Assembly: GCA_026214975.1 (NCBI GenBank)
Contig: CM047805.1
Coordinates: 3,782,001 to 3,846,000, forward strand
Source: Gentiana macrophylla
Taxonomy: Eukaryota; Streptophyta; Magnoliopsida; Gentianales; Gentianaceae
Length of the DNA: 64,000 nucleotides
Direction of reading: 5' to 3'
The notes under the pieces: generated by a model
The model's database searches: none
The model's input: only the letters and a program-made list of their open reading frames with translations
Told to the model about the DNA's origin: nothing
Part shown: positions 22,313 to 33,792 of the stretch, piece by piece
Numbering within the stretch: the first letter of the stretch is position 1
Layout of the letters: every line of letters begins with the position of its first letter
Position numbers and translations under genes: made by a program

Positions 22313-23905
22313 TGTTAAGGCCATATTTATATGATTATTAAGGGTGTATTTCATTATTATTTTCCCCACATTTGCACAATTTACATGAGAATTAAGGTTT
22401 TAAGTGTAATTATTGAGTAAAGATGATTTTAAGAGGGTTGCATGCAAAAAAGATGATTTTAAGTGTTGATTTAATGGAATTATTATTATTTGGATTTTAT
22501 TACATTTTTGCATTGTTTATTTATCATGTAGGAGTTAATTTTCGTGCATATAAAGAGGATAAATGAAGCTCAAGTCGAATTATTCAAGATAGAGTTGGAA
22601 TTGGCTTGAAGAAATTGGATAAAGATGATGAAATCCGATCCTCAGCATCTTGGACGAGCGTTCGTGCAGCGTCCATTCCAGACGGGCGTTTGATACAGTG
22701 GACGAGCGTCCGGAATTGTGTTTTACATTCAGAGAGTTCAGACGGAGGATGAACGAGCGTTTACTCAGCGTCCAGGTATTCTGGACGGGCGTCCATAAGA
22801 CCAGACGAGCGTCCGTTGCCGACTTAACCCTGACCGACTTGAAACTCTATAAATAAAGCGCCAGCCCAACCCTAATTCATATACCACATAATTGAGATCG
22901 CAAATTCACCAAAAAGCTGCGGCCAGAGAACCCTAATTTCACAGAGATGCAAATCTCCCAACCAACAATCATCTTCAACATGATTGTTGGCTAAAAGCCT
23001 TGCAGTGAGTCGACGGAGGAAGCCTATCAACAACACAAACCAACTAGAGGAGTTCGATGCTTATGTTTAGTGAGTCTAATTCATAGTTTTTCATTACTTT
23101 GGATCTGTTTTATGTTGTTTAAAGTTTTATTGAATTAAGATTTGATGAAACGATCTATGTTTATTTTATGCTTGAATCAATATATGAAAGTATGTTTATT
23201 TGAGTTTGATTTTATTCAAAGTAATGCATCTAATCATGTTATAAGAGATTAGGCATGTTTAGTTGAGTAAGAGTTTGGAAACGATCTCGTGATTCCGTGT
23301 TGATTGCATGTTTAGTTTATTTGAAAAGATAAACGAAACCCTAGAATTTGATTGAAGATATTTAATTGGATTCGTGAATAAATCACTACTAAAAACTACA
23401 TCTTAGATCACCATCTAGTTGGGGGTTGTTGGTTGATGGGTGGATTCGTTGCCTCATTTGTGTTTTCCTTTAATTGTTTTAATCGAATCGTTTAGATAAA
23501 GTTTAATTAGTTTAAGTTCTAGTTGATAAACCCTAGTTTTCTCTTTGTTTTTACGCAATTTTTTCGCTTCATTCATAATCGGTGACGCCGTCCGCAATAG
23601 CGACGCCGTCCATTAGGTTTAGTTTTAGACGCTGCTCACTTTAGTGAACGCTCGTCCGCTTTTCTCATTTTCTTATTTTTCAGCTTGTTTTATCTCTTGT
23701 TTTAGTTTTAATTCTTAGGTTTAGGTTTTAGTTAGTTTCACTTTTAGTTTAGTAGTTTAGTTCATAATTGTGACATAATTGATATAGATTTATATCTCGA
23801 ATCCGATAAACATTCCACTCCTTAGACGACCGTAAACATCCTATACTACGATCCTTATACTTGGGGTGTTTCGGTTTATAAATTTAAAACACGTTTTACC
23901 GAACA
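22313..23905 (+). repeat. Element B 5' LTR
   Basis: 1593 bp. A likely TATA box, CTATAAATAAAG, is at about 22847-22858. GACGAGCGTCC/GACGGGCGTCC motifs cluster at 22650-22820, with a smaller group at 23580-23665. Confidence 0.95.
22650..22820. repeat. ACGNNCGT motif cluster in LTR B
   Basis: Repeated GACGAGCGTCC and GACGGGCGTCC words within 170 bp, immediately upstream of the LTR TATA box. The corresponding stretch in the 3' LTR (32530-32700) has many substitutions and indels although the flanks are nearly identical. Confidence 0.7.
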
Positions 23906-23910
23906 AGTTT

Positions 23911-23928
23911 TGGCGCCGTTGTCGGGAG
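23911..23928 (+). other. Element B primer-binding site (tRNA-Asp type)
   Basis: TGGCGCCGTTGTCGGGAG lies 5 bp after the LTR. It complements the 3' end of plant tRNA-Asp, the usual Athila primer. Confidence 0.88.
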
Positions 23929-24605
23929 TCGGTAACGGTTGTCGGATTCTTCTAGTGCAATTTTTATTTCGGTACTATTTTTTAGGTAATAATCTAATTG
24001 CTACGTTTTATTTTTATTTTTATTTTATTTCACTTTATCATAGTTTAGATTTTCGATTTTATAAATTTGATTTTAATTATTTTAGTTTTTATTTATTTAT
24101 TTTATGTTATTGGTCGCATTAGATTTTTTTATTAGTTTCAAGCCTTAGATTTAGCTTAGATTGCCTTAGATTTTAGATCGTATAAATATATTGCCTTAAT
24201 TATTACTATTTTAGGTTTTTATTTTCTTTCTGCTAGTCTTTTCAGACTGCTTCGCTTTTCGCTTTTAAACGGGCGTCCATCCTTTCAGACGCCCGTCTGT
24301 TCTAAAAATCTTCTTTTCTGCATCGTTTAAGCTGATCAGACGAGCGTCTGAACTACCAAACGCTCGTCCAGCCTCTAAACACCCGTTTCTCCCCAATGTC
24401 TTCTTCAACGCCCGATTCGATGATCTCAAACAGCGTCCACTTCCAGAATCTCCTCTGAACGAGCGTTCACTTATACTGAACGCCAGTTCACTCTCTTCAA
24501 TTGACACTTCTTTTTCTTTTCTCCCTCTAAACCATCTAATCTTTTCTAAACCTATTCTAATCAACCCCAAAGGGTTGATTTCTTTCTTTTCCTTTCTTCT
24601 GGTTT
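23929..24605 (+). other. Element B leader with ACGNNCGT motifs
   Basis: Untranslated leader of about 680 bp. T-rich first half. The second half, 24265-24490, again carries AACGGGCGTCC, GACGCCCGTC and GACGAGCGTC words up to the gag start. Confidence 0.75.
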
Positions 24606-26412
24606 ATGCAAACGAGAAGTAAGAAGGGACCTCTCATCTTTGATCCTGAGCCTGAACGATCTATCCTTAGAAGAAGGCTTCTCCCTGATTTGGATAAAAT
24701 GGCGGATCAAGATCCACCAATTCCAAATCCTGATCCCCAAGCTCAGTTAAATTTACTCCTTCAACAGATGCAAGCTCTGAAGAATAACACAGAATCAAAG
24801 AAGTCGGGCATAAATCAACAACTTCAACAATTCCGCCAAAACCAAATTTTAATCAATCGAACCAGACCCTACACTCCATATCTTAATCAAGATTTTCTCG
24901 AGGGGCATAGACTATTCGTCCTCCCGACATGGGAGGAGCGAACTTTGATCTAAAGAACGGAGTAGTTGCTCTAGTTGAGAATAGCTCTTTCCATGGTATC
25001 GCTCGGGAAGATCCACACGACTTCTTGTCCACATTCGTACAAATCGTGAAGGTGCCATTATCCTGGTGTTGATTACGAGATCGTAAAGTTGAAGCTATTT
25101 CCTTTTGCTTTGAAAGGTGAAGCAAGCGAGATGGTTTAAATCGTTAGCACATCATTCCCTCCATACATGGAATGATGTCAAAAGAGCCTTCTCTTAAGTG
25201 GGTTTCACTGTGCAAGATTATGGAAATGAAACGGGAAATAGCTACGTTTGAGCGGTTGGAGGATGAAACTCATTGCAAAGCTTGGGAAAGATTGAATCAT
25301 TGATGAGGAAGTGCCCCAATCACGGATATGATAGACATGAGTTGTTGGAACTATTTTCTGAGAGGAGTCTCTCAACCTAATAGAGACTATCTTGACTCCA
25401 CACTCATGGATCCTTCTTAGGGGGAGGTGATGAAGACTGCCTATAGAGTGGCTGAGACAATAGCCAAGAACAATATGTGGTCGACTCCTAAGAAGACCAA
25501 TATTGTTAAGAAAGAAGGCACTTCAAGCAATTCTGATACACAACTGTTGGTTGCTCGGATGGAATTGATAAGCAAAGTTGGCCAATCTTGAGATGCGACC
25601 TTCGATTCAAATTATCTTGAAACTCAGCAGGATCGAGATGGCGGAGGAGGTAAACCTAATGGATAATCAAAACCAACCCTTCCGAAACTTCAACTGCAAC
25701 TAACTACTCGGGATTTCAACGACAAAACTTCAATCAAGCCAAGTTACCACTGCCCTTCAAATCCAACTTCTTTCAACTCGAACTATCAAGGCGCCGCCGA
25801 GAACTCCCAAAGGCCTCAAGGTGGTCGGAATCAACCTCGAGAACAACGATCATACCACCTCATGTGTCCTCAAAGACAAATTCGATGAGTGGTAGACATG
25901 GTGAAGACCTTGTCTACTAGTGTTAAAGCAATTGAGAGACAAGTTGGTCAAATGGCGTATCGACAAACAAGCAAGCAGACCTCACGGTAAACTCCCGAGT
26001 TATACCGAGAGAAACCAAAGTCGATGCGAATGTTTGCACCGCCATTACACCTCGGTGGGAGTATGGACAAGAAGAGGAGTTGAACGAAGTAACTCGAGAA
26101 GTGGTAAGAAGGCTGGACCCGGCAAGATGTCGGAAGCGAGTAGCCCCTCCCGACGCCATGAGTTCAGGAGGGGAAATCGAATCACATGCCGAAGAAAGCA
26201 ACGATGAGGAGCTTAGTGACAATTCTTCGGAGGATGAAAATAATTTTGATGATGAGGTGAGAAAGGAAAGTCAAAGGCGTACTTCGACTAAGAAAAAGAA
26301 AGAAAAGTTTGTGAGATGGAAGGATAAGGAGGATGAGGCGATAAAGAATCAGGCCACGAAGAATGATAAAGCCCTTCCTTATCCACCAAAAGGAAAGAGA
26401 AAGCCTCACTAA
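24606..26412 (+). pseudogene. Element B gag
   Basis: Capsid protein of the element. The start ATG at 24606 gives MQTRSKKGPLIFDPEPERS and an acidic, Gln-rich N-terminus typical of Athila gag. The frame is lost near 24950. Gag-like sequence continues in shifting frames: the FLSTFVQI region near 25020, FPFALKGEAS at about 25095, then a Lys/Glu-rich C-terminus at 26080-26412 (EDENNFDDEVRKES, KKKKEKF) that precedes the protease. Several frameshifts and stops, so no intact Gag. Confidence 0.8.
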
Positions 26413-26519
26413 TGACAAGCAAAGCAGATGATGGGGTGAGGAGGATACTTAGGGACACTAAAGTGAGTATGCCCTTAGTGAGGTATTGTGCGAAATGCCT
26501 AAATGTACTAAGTATCTTA

Positions 26520-27180
26520 AAGAATTTCGTGTGGGAGTAAGAGAAAGCTTCAGGATGGTGAAGAAGTGTTTCGAGAAGATTGCGCAATGGTTTCTGAGAA
26601 AATTGTCGTTAAGCGAGGTGACACTGGCGGACCTTCAATCTCTGTGAGATCGAAGGCCATTTATTCGAGAATGTATTATGCGACTCGGGGCCTCCATCAA
26701 TGTGATGCCATTAAATGTATGCAAGAAGCTCGGGCTAGACAAAAGAATGCGAGAACGCCCCATTTCTCTTGGATGGTAGACAAATCTAGTCAGATCTTTG
26801 CGGCCGGTTGTGTAGCTAATGTTCTTCTTCAAATTGAACATTTAGTCTTCCCTACCGATCGGGTTATTCTAGACTATCCACGACAAGGAGATGCCTTTAA
26901 TTCTAGGCCGAACCTTTTAGACACTTCTAACGCTCTCATCGACACGCAAAGGACAAATTACTCTTAGAGTCGGTGACACATCCGTCACCTTCACACGAGG
27001 GACACATCCACGAAAGAGCCGTAATTGATGAAATATCGTTTGTCGGGCCATATATGAGGACGGAGGAGATGCCTATTATGAAGATGCAATGGAGCTTACA
27101 GAGATAGGTGTTTTTGAAGTCATGGACATTGAGGATCCGGGCCGATCGCGGACCATCTTCTAATTCATTTCAAGCCGTAG
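26520..27180 (+). pseudogene. Element B aspartic protease region
   Basis: Retropepsin-like domain that would process Gag-Pol. The catalytic loop lies at about 26670-26730. The codons around the active-site Asp-Ser-Gly are present, but a missing G in a G run shifts the frame directly after them. The neighbouring frame then reads on without similarity as far as 26967. Upstream, VVKRGDTGGPSI is in frame at 26600-26640. Not functional as written. Confidence 0.65.
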
Positions 27181-27839
27181 GCATTGACGAGTCATCTTCA
27201 CTCGCTCATACTGGGCTGTTATTGAGTTAGAAGCATGGAGAGGCCCAAACAACAAACGATGATTTCAAAGAATCGAGTCGAGAAGACTTCATCCTGGTGA
27301 AGAAGAAGCTCGATGGGTAGTTGGGACGAGGTAGAGTTTTGAGAGAAGCTACTCATTGGGAAGTAGATGATTGGGAAGAGTCGCGGAAGAGCTTAAAGAT
27401 GAAGAGTTAAGAAAATGATCGATCACAAGAAAAAGGAAGCAAGTGTTGACCGGAGGATTCCGATGGATGATTTGATCAAGACCTTTCCAGGGTGAGCCTC
27501 GGGAAGATGAGGTGTTCTCATCATCAACCACTTCAAGCTCATAAGGAGAAAGGTGGCCCGTTAAAGTCTAGTATTGAGCAACCACCTACCGATTTAGAGC
27601 TTAAACCGCTTCCAAAACACCTTAAGTATATCTTTCTTAAGGATGGAGATAAATTGCCTTTGATCATTTCTTGAAACTCGACTAAGAGCAGAGCAAAACA
27701 CGGTGATAGAAGTGCTTAAGAAAAACATCCTCGCTCGGTTGGCAAGTGGGTGATATCCGAGGGATCACCCGGACATATGCATGCATAAAATCCGAACGGA
27801 GGAAGGAGCTAAAAGGTAAGACAACCTCGTGAAGGCTGA

Positions 27840-28606
27840 ATCCGCATATGCAAGAGGTTGTCAAGAAGGAGGTTATAAAGTGGCTTGACATGGGAATCAT
27901 CTACGCAATCGCCGATAGCGAGTGGGTCACCCTACTCAAGTTGTGCCAAAGAAGGGTGGAATCACCGTGAGAAAAGAATGAAAAAGGGAGGAAGTTGCCC
28001 TACGCCTCGTGGATCAAGCTCTGAGTGTATTGACTATCGTAGACTTAATGAGGTTATCGCCAGGACCACTTTCCCCTACCCTTCATTGACCAGCTTATTG
28101 AAAGACTGAGTGGTCACAAGTATTATTGTTTCCTTGATGGCTATTCTGGCTACTTCCAGATAGCCATTGATCCTAATGACCAAGAGAAGACAACTTTTAC
28201 GTGTCCATCTGGTACTTTTGCGTTCCGCAGAATGCCATTCGGCCTATGCAATGCGCCCGCGACTTTTCAACGGTGTATGTTGGCCATTTTTGATGGACTT
28301 GTTGAGAAATGCATGGAGGTCTTCATGGATGACTTCTCAGTCTACGGCGATAGCTTTGATGAAATCTTGAAGAACCTAGATATGGTACTCCAACGTTGTG
28401 TTGAGAAAAATCTGGTGCTTAACTGGGAAAAATGCCATTTTCTAGTAGACGAAGGAATCGTTTTGGGACATAAGGTGTCCAATGTTGGTATTCAAGTTGA
28501 TAAGGCTAAGGTTGAAGCCATTGAAAAGATGACGTACCCCAAAAAAAGATGTGAAGAGAGTACGAGGTTTTCTAGGACACGTTGGCTTCTACCGGCGTTT
28601 CATTAG
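27840..28606 (+). pseudogene. Element B reverse transcriptase
   Basis: RT core of Athila type. Blocks in order: ECIDYRRLNEV near 28020, YYCFLDGYSGYFQIAIDPNDQEKTTFTCP near 28120-28205, MPFGLCNAPATFQRCM at 28232, and the catalytic box FMDD at 28322-28333 in MEVFMDDFSVYGDSFDE. LGHKVSNVGIQVDKAKVEAIEKM completes the domain. MEVFMDDFSVYG is characteristic of Athila elements. Frame changes occur near 28110, 28200 and 28540. Confidence 0.92.
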
Positions 28607-29140
28607 AGACTTTTACGATTGCCAAGCCTTTATCAAATCTCTTGAAAGAAGATGTAGAATTCTTGTTCGATGCGAAGTGCAAGGAAGCTTTCAATTGTCT
28701 GAAGGACAAGCTTATCAGTGCCCCTATTTTAGTTGCACCTGACTGGACCAAGCCTTTCGAGTTGATGTGCGATGCCTCTAATTATGCCGTGAAAGCGCAG
28801 CTTTAGGTCAAAGAGTTGATAAAAGGTTCAGCCCATTTATTATGCGCGAGTCGTACCTTGAACCCGGCTCAATGCAATTACACCACAACCGAGAAGGAAT
28901 TCTTAGTCGTTGTTTTTGCCATTGACAAGTTTAGAAGTTATCTTCTAGGATCTCAAGTTATTGTATGGACAGATCATGCGAATTTTTACGCTACCTTATG
29001 GATAAAGCAGATGCCAAACCAAGGTTACTTAGATGGATTTTAATTCTACAAGAGTTTGACCTTGTGATTAAAGATAAGAAAGGTAGTGAGAATATTGTGG
29101 TGATCATTTATCTCGCTTAGTAAATGAGGGTGCGTAAAAT
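28551..29140 (+). pseudogene. Element B RNase H
   Basis: Begins after RT with GFLGHVGFYRRFIRDF, then WTKPFELMCDASNYAVKAQL (an Asp near position 28765), [35 protein letters not shown] and VIVWTDHAN. These are standard RNase H motifs with the D, E and D residues visible. A stop after AQL at 28804-28806 and frame breaks near 28600 and 29040 disable it. Confidence 0.88.
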
Positions 29141-29289
29141 CACAATGATATAGGCATTGATTTTCCGATCGAGCAATTGATGAAGCTTGAAACGGTTAGG
29201 CCGTGGTATGTCGACTCACGTCAACTATTTAGCGAGTGGTCATTTAGAAGACATGACGTATCGAGGAGAAGAAAAAGTTCTTTTTCGAT

Positions 29290-30098
29290 CTTAAATATCT
29301 CGTATGGGAAGATCCTTATTTGTTGAGTCCAGAAAGACGGGTTGCTTCGACGGTGTGTTCCTCGAGCATGATCGGTGGGATATTTCGGAACAATGCCATA
29401 AGCGGTCCTACCGAGGTCACTATGGAACACGAAGACGGTTGCAAAGATTCTTCAATTTGGATTCTACTTGGCCGACTCTGTTTAAAGATGAAGCCTTTTG
29501 TAAAGGTTGTGATAGGTGCCGAGAACGGGACGGCAGAGTAGTCGGATGGAAATGCCACTTAAGCCCATTCTTGAATGTGAAGTTTTCGATGTTTGGGGCA
29601 TAGATTTTATGGGACCCTTTCCATCCTCATGTGGTAATAAGTATATCCTCGCCTGTGGATTATGTTTCAAAGTGGGTCGAGGCCATAGCTACTCAAACTA
29701 ATGATCACAAGGTTGTAAAGAAATTCTTGCAAAAGAATATCTTTACTAGATTCGGTCGTCCAAGAGCACTCATTAGTGATGAAGGTACTCACTTTTGCAA
29801 TGCGCCGCTTGACAAGATCCTTGAGAAGTACGGTGTCAAACATAAGATTGGTACACCATATCATCCTCAAACTAGTGGCCAAGTCGAGGTAAGCAACCAG
29901 AGCTTGAAAAGAATTTTGGAGAGAACCTGGACAATAATCGATCTAATTGGGGGTTTAAGTTGGATGACGCGTTGTGGGCTTATCGTTACTGCATTCAAGA
30001 CCCCGATGGGCACGTCACCCTTCCAAATGGTCTATGGCAAAGCTTGTCATTTACTGTCGAACTTGAACACAGAGCCTACTGGGCTATTAAATTCTTAA
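29290..30098 (+). pseudogene. Element B integrase
   Basis: The zinc-binding N-terminus is damaged but the CX2C pair survives: [10 protein letters not shown] in the 29304-29603 frame. The core has the first Asp in [20 protein letters not shown] (about 29590-29650). After a frame change come [34 protein letters not shown] (second Asp at about 29780) and [21 protein letters not shown] (catalytic Glu in QVEV). The frame is lost and regained around 29640 and 29940. Confidence 0.9.
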
Positions 30099-30129
30099 AT
30101 TTTGATAGCCAACTCGTGGGGAGAAACGA

Positions 30130-30500
30130 TTAGCCACTGATTGAACGAGCTCGACGAATTCAGACTCCGTGCATACGAGAATGCTAAACTCAGCAAGGAG
30201 AGAACTAAGATACTCCATGACGCTAAGATCAAGGACCGAGAATTCAAAGTTGGTGAAATGGCTTTACTCTATAATACTAGACTTCACCTGCTTCCGGTAA
30301 ACTCAAGTCTAGGTGGTCTGGTCCATTTGAGATTCTCGAGGTTAATCCAAGTGGAGTAATTACTTTGAATGGGTATGGTAATCAAGCTTTTAAAGTGAAT
30401 GGCCATCGACTTAAGAAATATTTTGGGCAACCAAAGGAAAAGCCGGAGCTTCTTTATTTCCAAAGAAGAGATGAGAATCTGAGATGTCATGATTTGTGAA
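30130..30500 (+). pseudogene. Element B integrase C-terminal tail
   Basis: ELDEFRLRAYENAKLSKERTKILHDAKIKDREFKVGEMALLYNTRL matches the C-terminal region of Athila integrases. The following SGP.E.. segment (about 30315-30420) continues in another frame. Confidence 0.75.
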
Positions 30501-32176
30501 GAGATTCCATCTTATTTCTTTGAGTCGATGATGATGACGCGTTCTATATCCACCCGTGAGGTACCTTCCACGACACTTCCGATCATACCACTATGTCTAT
30601 GCCTATCGTGCGCAAGAGCAAGAAGAAGAGAGTCAGGTGTAGTTTGGAGAGAGAAGTTTAATGAACTTATTGCGCACTTGACTTGTTGTTGTGGTGAAAA
30701 TCATTTCCGCCCCAGTGCTCCTGATTCTGATACTGAGGTGGCGGTAGTCAAACCAAAGTGGCCCGATCCGGGTTGATCTTTTGAACTTTGTGTCAAGCTA
30801 TTGACATTAAAAGAGCACTCTAGTGAGGCAACCTAGTTTTCTTTGTTTGTTTTCTTTTCTTGTTTTGTTTTATTGTTTTAGTAATAATACTTTAGTTGAT
30901 TTTGTGTTGATGGTTATTCCTCTTACGTTCATTGTAAGTGTTTTGTGTTATGTGTTGCTCATATACCCCGTGTACCCGAGATTATATGGTATGTCGAGTG
31001 TTGCATATACTTTTGAGCGTGTTTTGAGTTACTCATCGCCCAAAGTGTTGTCTATTCGAGTTGTTGCGGTATATTCATGCTCCGGCCCGACCTCTCCGCC
31101 AACTTTCATCCGACAACCACCTTTGAAACAGCTAAGTTTTCTTTTCTTTTATATTGGCACATTCTCGAGGACATAATGTGATTTAAGTGTGGGGGTGTTT
31201 GGGTATGTTTTATGCTATATTCTTTGAAATATGAGTGAAAGTTAAATTTCTCATAAATTTAAAATTTTTGTGATTTAAAATTTTTGTGAGTCTCGAGCAT
31301 ATAATTGGAACTAGATGCTTGCTAGTTGTAGTTTTCTAACGATGATAGTATGTGACTTAGTGAGATAATTATAGCATGTTTTACTTTTATGGAGATAGTA
31401 TTCGTTTGTCACTCACGAAAGCCTTTGATTTTGAAGCAATGACTTTTGAATTATATCCCTTCATTATTTTTAATGATTTATTTTAGGAAGGTCATGATAG
31501 TTACACCTAAGTTAGACCGTGTCTGTGTGAATATCATAACGTTTGAATGTGATAGGTGAGATGTAACTTATGACTTTGAAAAGTGAATAAATAAAGTGAG
31601 TGAGCAATTATTAATAAATACGTTTGTCGGAAGCTGGTTTATGATTTGAGTGCGGTAGGGTATACCTCGTATGTCCTATTCCACTATGATGACCAATGGC
31701 TCACGACGGTCAGTTTTATAGCTACCTTATGATTTGAGTAAGGTAGGGTGTTATCACGAAACATCCTATTCTACTATGATGGGTAAGAGCTTATTCTGAT
31801 ATGCGTCAAATTTGAAAATTTAGAAAAATGTTGAATATGAATAAAGTGAAGTCTTTGTTATCATGGATCTTATACCCAGTAGAACCGCATGATATCTTTG
31901 TAGTAGGATTATCCTACCGAGTGCGTGGGAAGGCTTTGAGTGGAGCTATTATCATGCTGTACTAGGATAGTCATTGGAATTTTTGAAAGGATATTTCTTT
32001 GAAAGGCTTGCTAGATTGAGAATGGCTTGTCACACTTACACCGAATCTATCTCTCGTGTTGGTATTATTTGCTATAGTTGTTGTATCTTTTCGTTACGTG
32101 AGTTAGAGATCTATGTGGATTATTTATAAAGTTGAGCTATAGTTTTGATTGTTTTGTCCGAGGACGTACAAAAAGC
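30501..32176 (+). other. Element B 3' untranslated region with conserved block
   Basis: About 1.7 kb without recognisable coding domains. A hydrophobic 117-codon frame at 30823-31176 shows no envelope features. An extra AAGTGTGGGGGTGT tract lies at 31187-31200, like the terminal polypurine tract. The stretch 31630-31805 has two tandem versions of a unit (TTATGATTTGAGT, GGTAGGG, TCCTATTC, ACTATGATG) shared with elements C and G. Confidence 0.7.
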
Positions 32177-32191
32177 TAAGTGTGGGGGTGT
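32177..32191 (+). other. Element B polypurine tract
   Basis: TAAGTGTGGGGGTGT directly before the 3' LTR start TGTTAAGG. Confidence 0.9.
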
Positions 32192-33787
32192 TGTTAAGGC
32201 CATATTTATATGATTATTAAGGGTGTATTTCATTATTATTTTCCCACATTTGCACAATTTACATGAGAATTAAGGTTTTAAGTGTAATTATTGAGTAAAG
32301 ATGATTTTAAGAGGGTTGCATGCAAAAAGATGATTTTAAGTGTTGATTTAATGGAATTATTATTATTTGGATTTTATTACATTTTTGCATTGTTTATTTA
32401 TCATGTAGGAGTTAATTTTCGTGCATATAAAGAGGATAAATGAAGCTCAAGTCGAATTATTCAAGATAGAGTTGGAATTGGCTTGAAGAAATTGGATAAA
32501 GATGATGAAATCCGATCCTCAAAGATCTTGGACGGCGCTCGTGCGGTCATCCATTCCAGACAGGCGTTTGATACAGTGGACGCGGCGTCGAATTGTGTTT
32601 TACATTCGAGAGAGTTCAGACGGAGGATGAACGAGCGTTTACTCGGCGTCGTGTATTTCGGACGGGCGCCCATAAGACTGCATTTAGCGTCCGTTGCCGA
32701 CTTAACCTCGACCGACTTGAAACTCTATAAATAAAGCGCGCAGCCCCAACCCTAATTCATATACCACATAATTGAGATCGCAAATTCACCAAAAAGCTGC
32801 GGCCAGAGAACCCTAATTTCACAGAGATGCAAATCTCCCAACCAACAATCATCTTCAACATGATTGTTGGCTAAAAGCCTTGCAGTGAGTCGACGGAGGA
32901 AGCCTATCAACAACACAAACCAACTAGAGGAGTTCGATGCTTATGTTTAGTGAGTCTAATTCATAGTTTTTCATTACTTTGGATCTGTTTTATGTTGTTT
33001 AAAGTTTTATTGAATTAAGATTTGATGAAACGATCTATGTTTATTTTATGCTTGAATCAATAAATGAAAGTATGTTTATTTGAGTTTGATTTTATTCAAA
33101 GTAATGCATCTAATCATGTTATAAGAGATTAGGCATGTTTAGTTGAGTAAGAGTTTGGAAACGATCTCGTGATTCCGTGTTGATTGCATGTTTAGTTTAT
33201 TTGAAAAGATAAACAAAACCCTAGAATTTGATTGAAGATATTTAATTGGATTCGTGAATAAATCACTACTAAAAACTACATCTTAGATCACCATCTAGTT
33301 GGGGGTTGTTGGTTGATGGGTGGATTCGTTGCCTCGCTGTGTTTTCCTTTAATTGTTTTAATCGAATCGTTTAGATAAAGTTTAATTAGTTTAAGTTCTA
33401 GTTGATAAACCCTAGTTTCTTTGTTTTTTCGCAATTTTCGCTTGATTCATAATCGACGGCGTCGTCGCGCAATAGCGTGATGCTCGTCCATTAGGTTTAG
33501 TTTTAGACGCTCGCTCACTTTAGTGAACGCCGTCTGCTTTTCTTTATTTTCTTATTTTTCAGCTTGTTTTATCTCTTGTTTTAGTTTTAATTCTTAGGTT
33601 TAGGTTTTAGTTAGTTTCAGCCTTAGTTTAGTAGTTTAGTTCATAATTGTGACATAATTGATATAGATTTATATCTGAATCCGATAAACATTCCACTCCC
33701 TTAGGACGACCCGTAAACATCCTATACTACGATCCTTATACTTGGGGTGTTTCGGTTTATAAATTTAAAACACGTTTTTACCGAACA
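32192..33787 (+). repeat. Element B 3' LTR
   Basis: 1596 bp. Almost identical to 22313-23905 apart from the ACGNNCGT clusters (32530-32710, 33450-33540) and a few scattered indels. Confidence 0.95.
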
Positions 33788-33792
33788 TATTA

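Larger units (their letters stand above)
22313..33787 (+). mobile_element. Retrotransposon B: Athila-like Ty3/gypsy element
   Basis: LTRs 22313-23905 and 32192-33787 start TGTTAAGGCC and end ACCGAACA. The exact target duplication TATTA is at 22308-22312 and 33788-33792, inside element C. A tRNA-Asp primer site, a long leader, Athila-type gag, protease, RT (FMDD), RNase H, integrase, a 1.7-kb 3' untranslated stretch and a polypurine tract follow in order. Outside two CG-rich clusters the LTRs are almost identical, so this is the youngest layer. Coding frames are broken many times, often next to TCG/CG words, which may partly reflect sequence error. Confidence 0.95.

Noticed and set aside
30823..31176. 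A 117-codon hydrophobic frame after the integrase of element B, considered as an env-like gene
   Set aside because: No signal peptide/transmembrane arrangement of an envelope protein, no recognised motif, and T-rich composition explains the hydrophobic residues.
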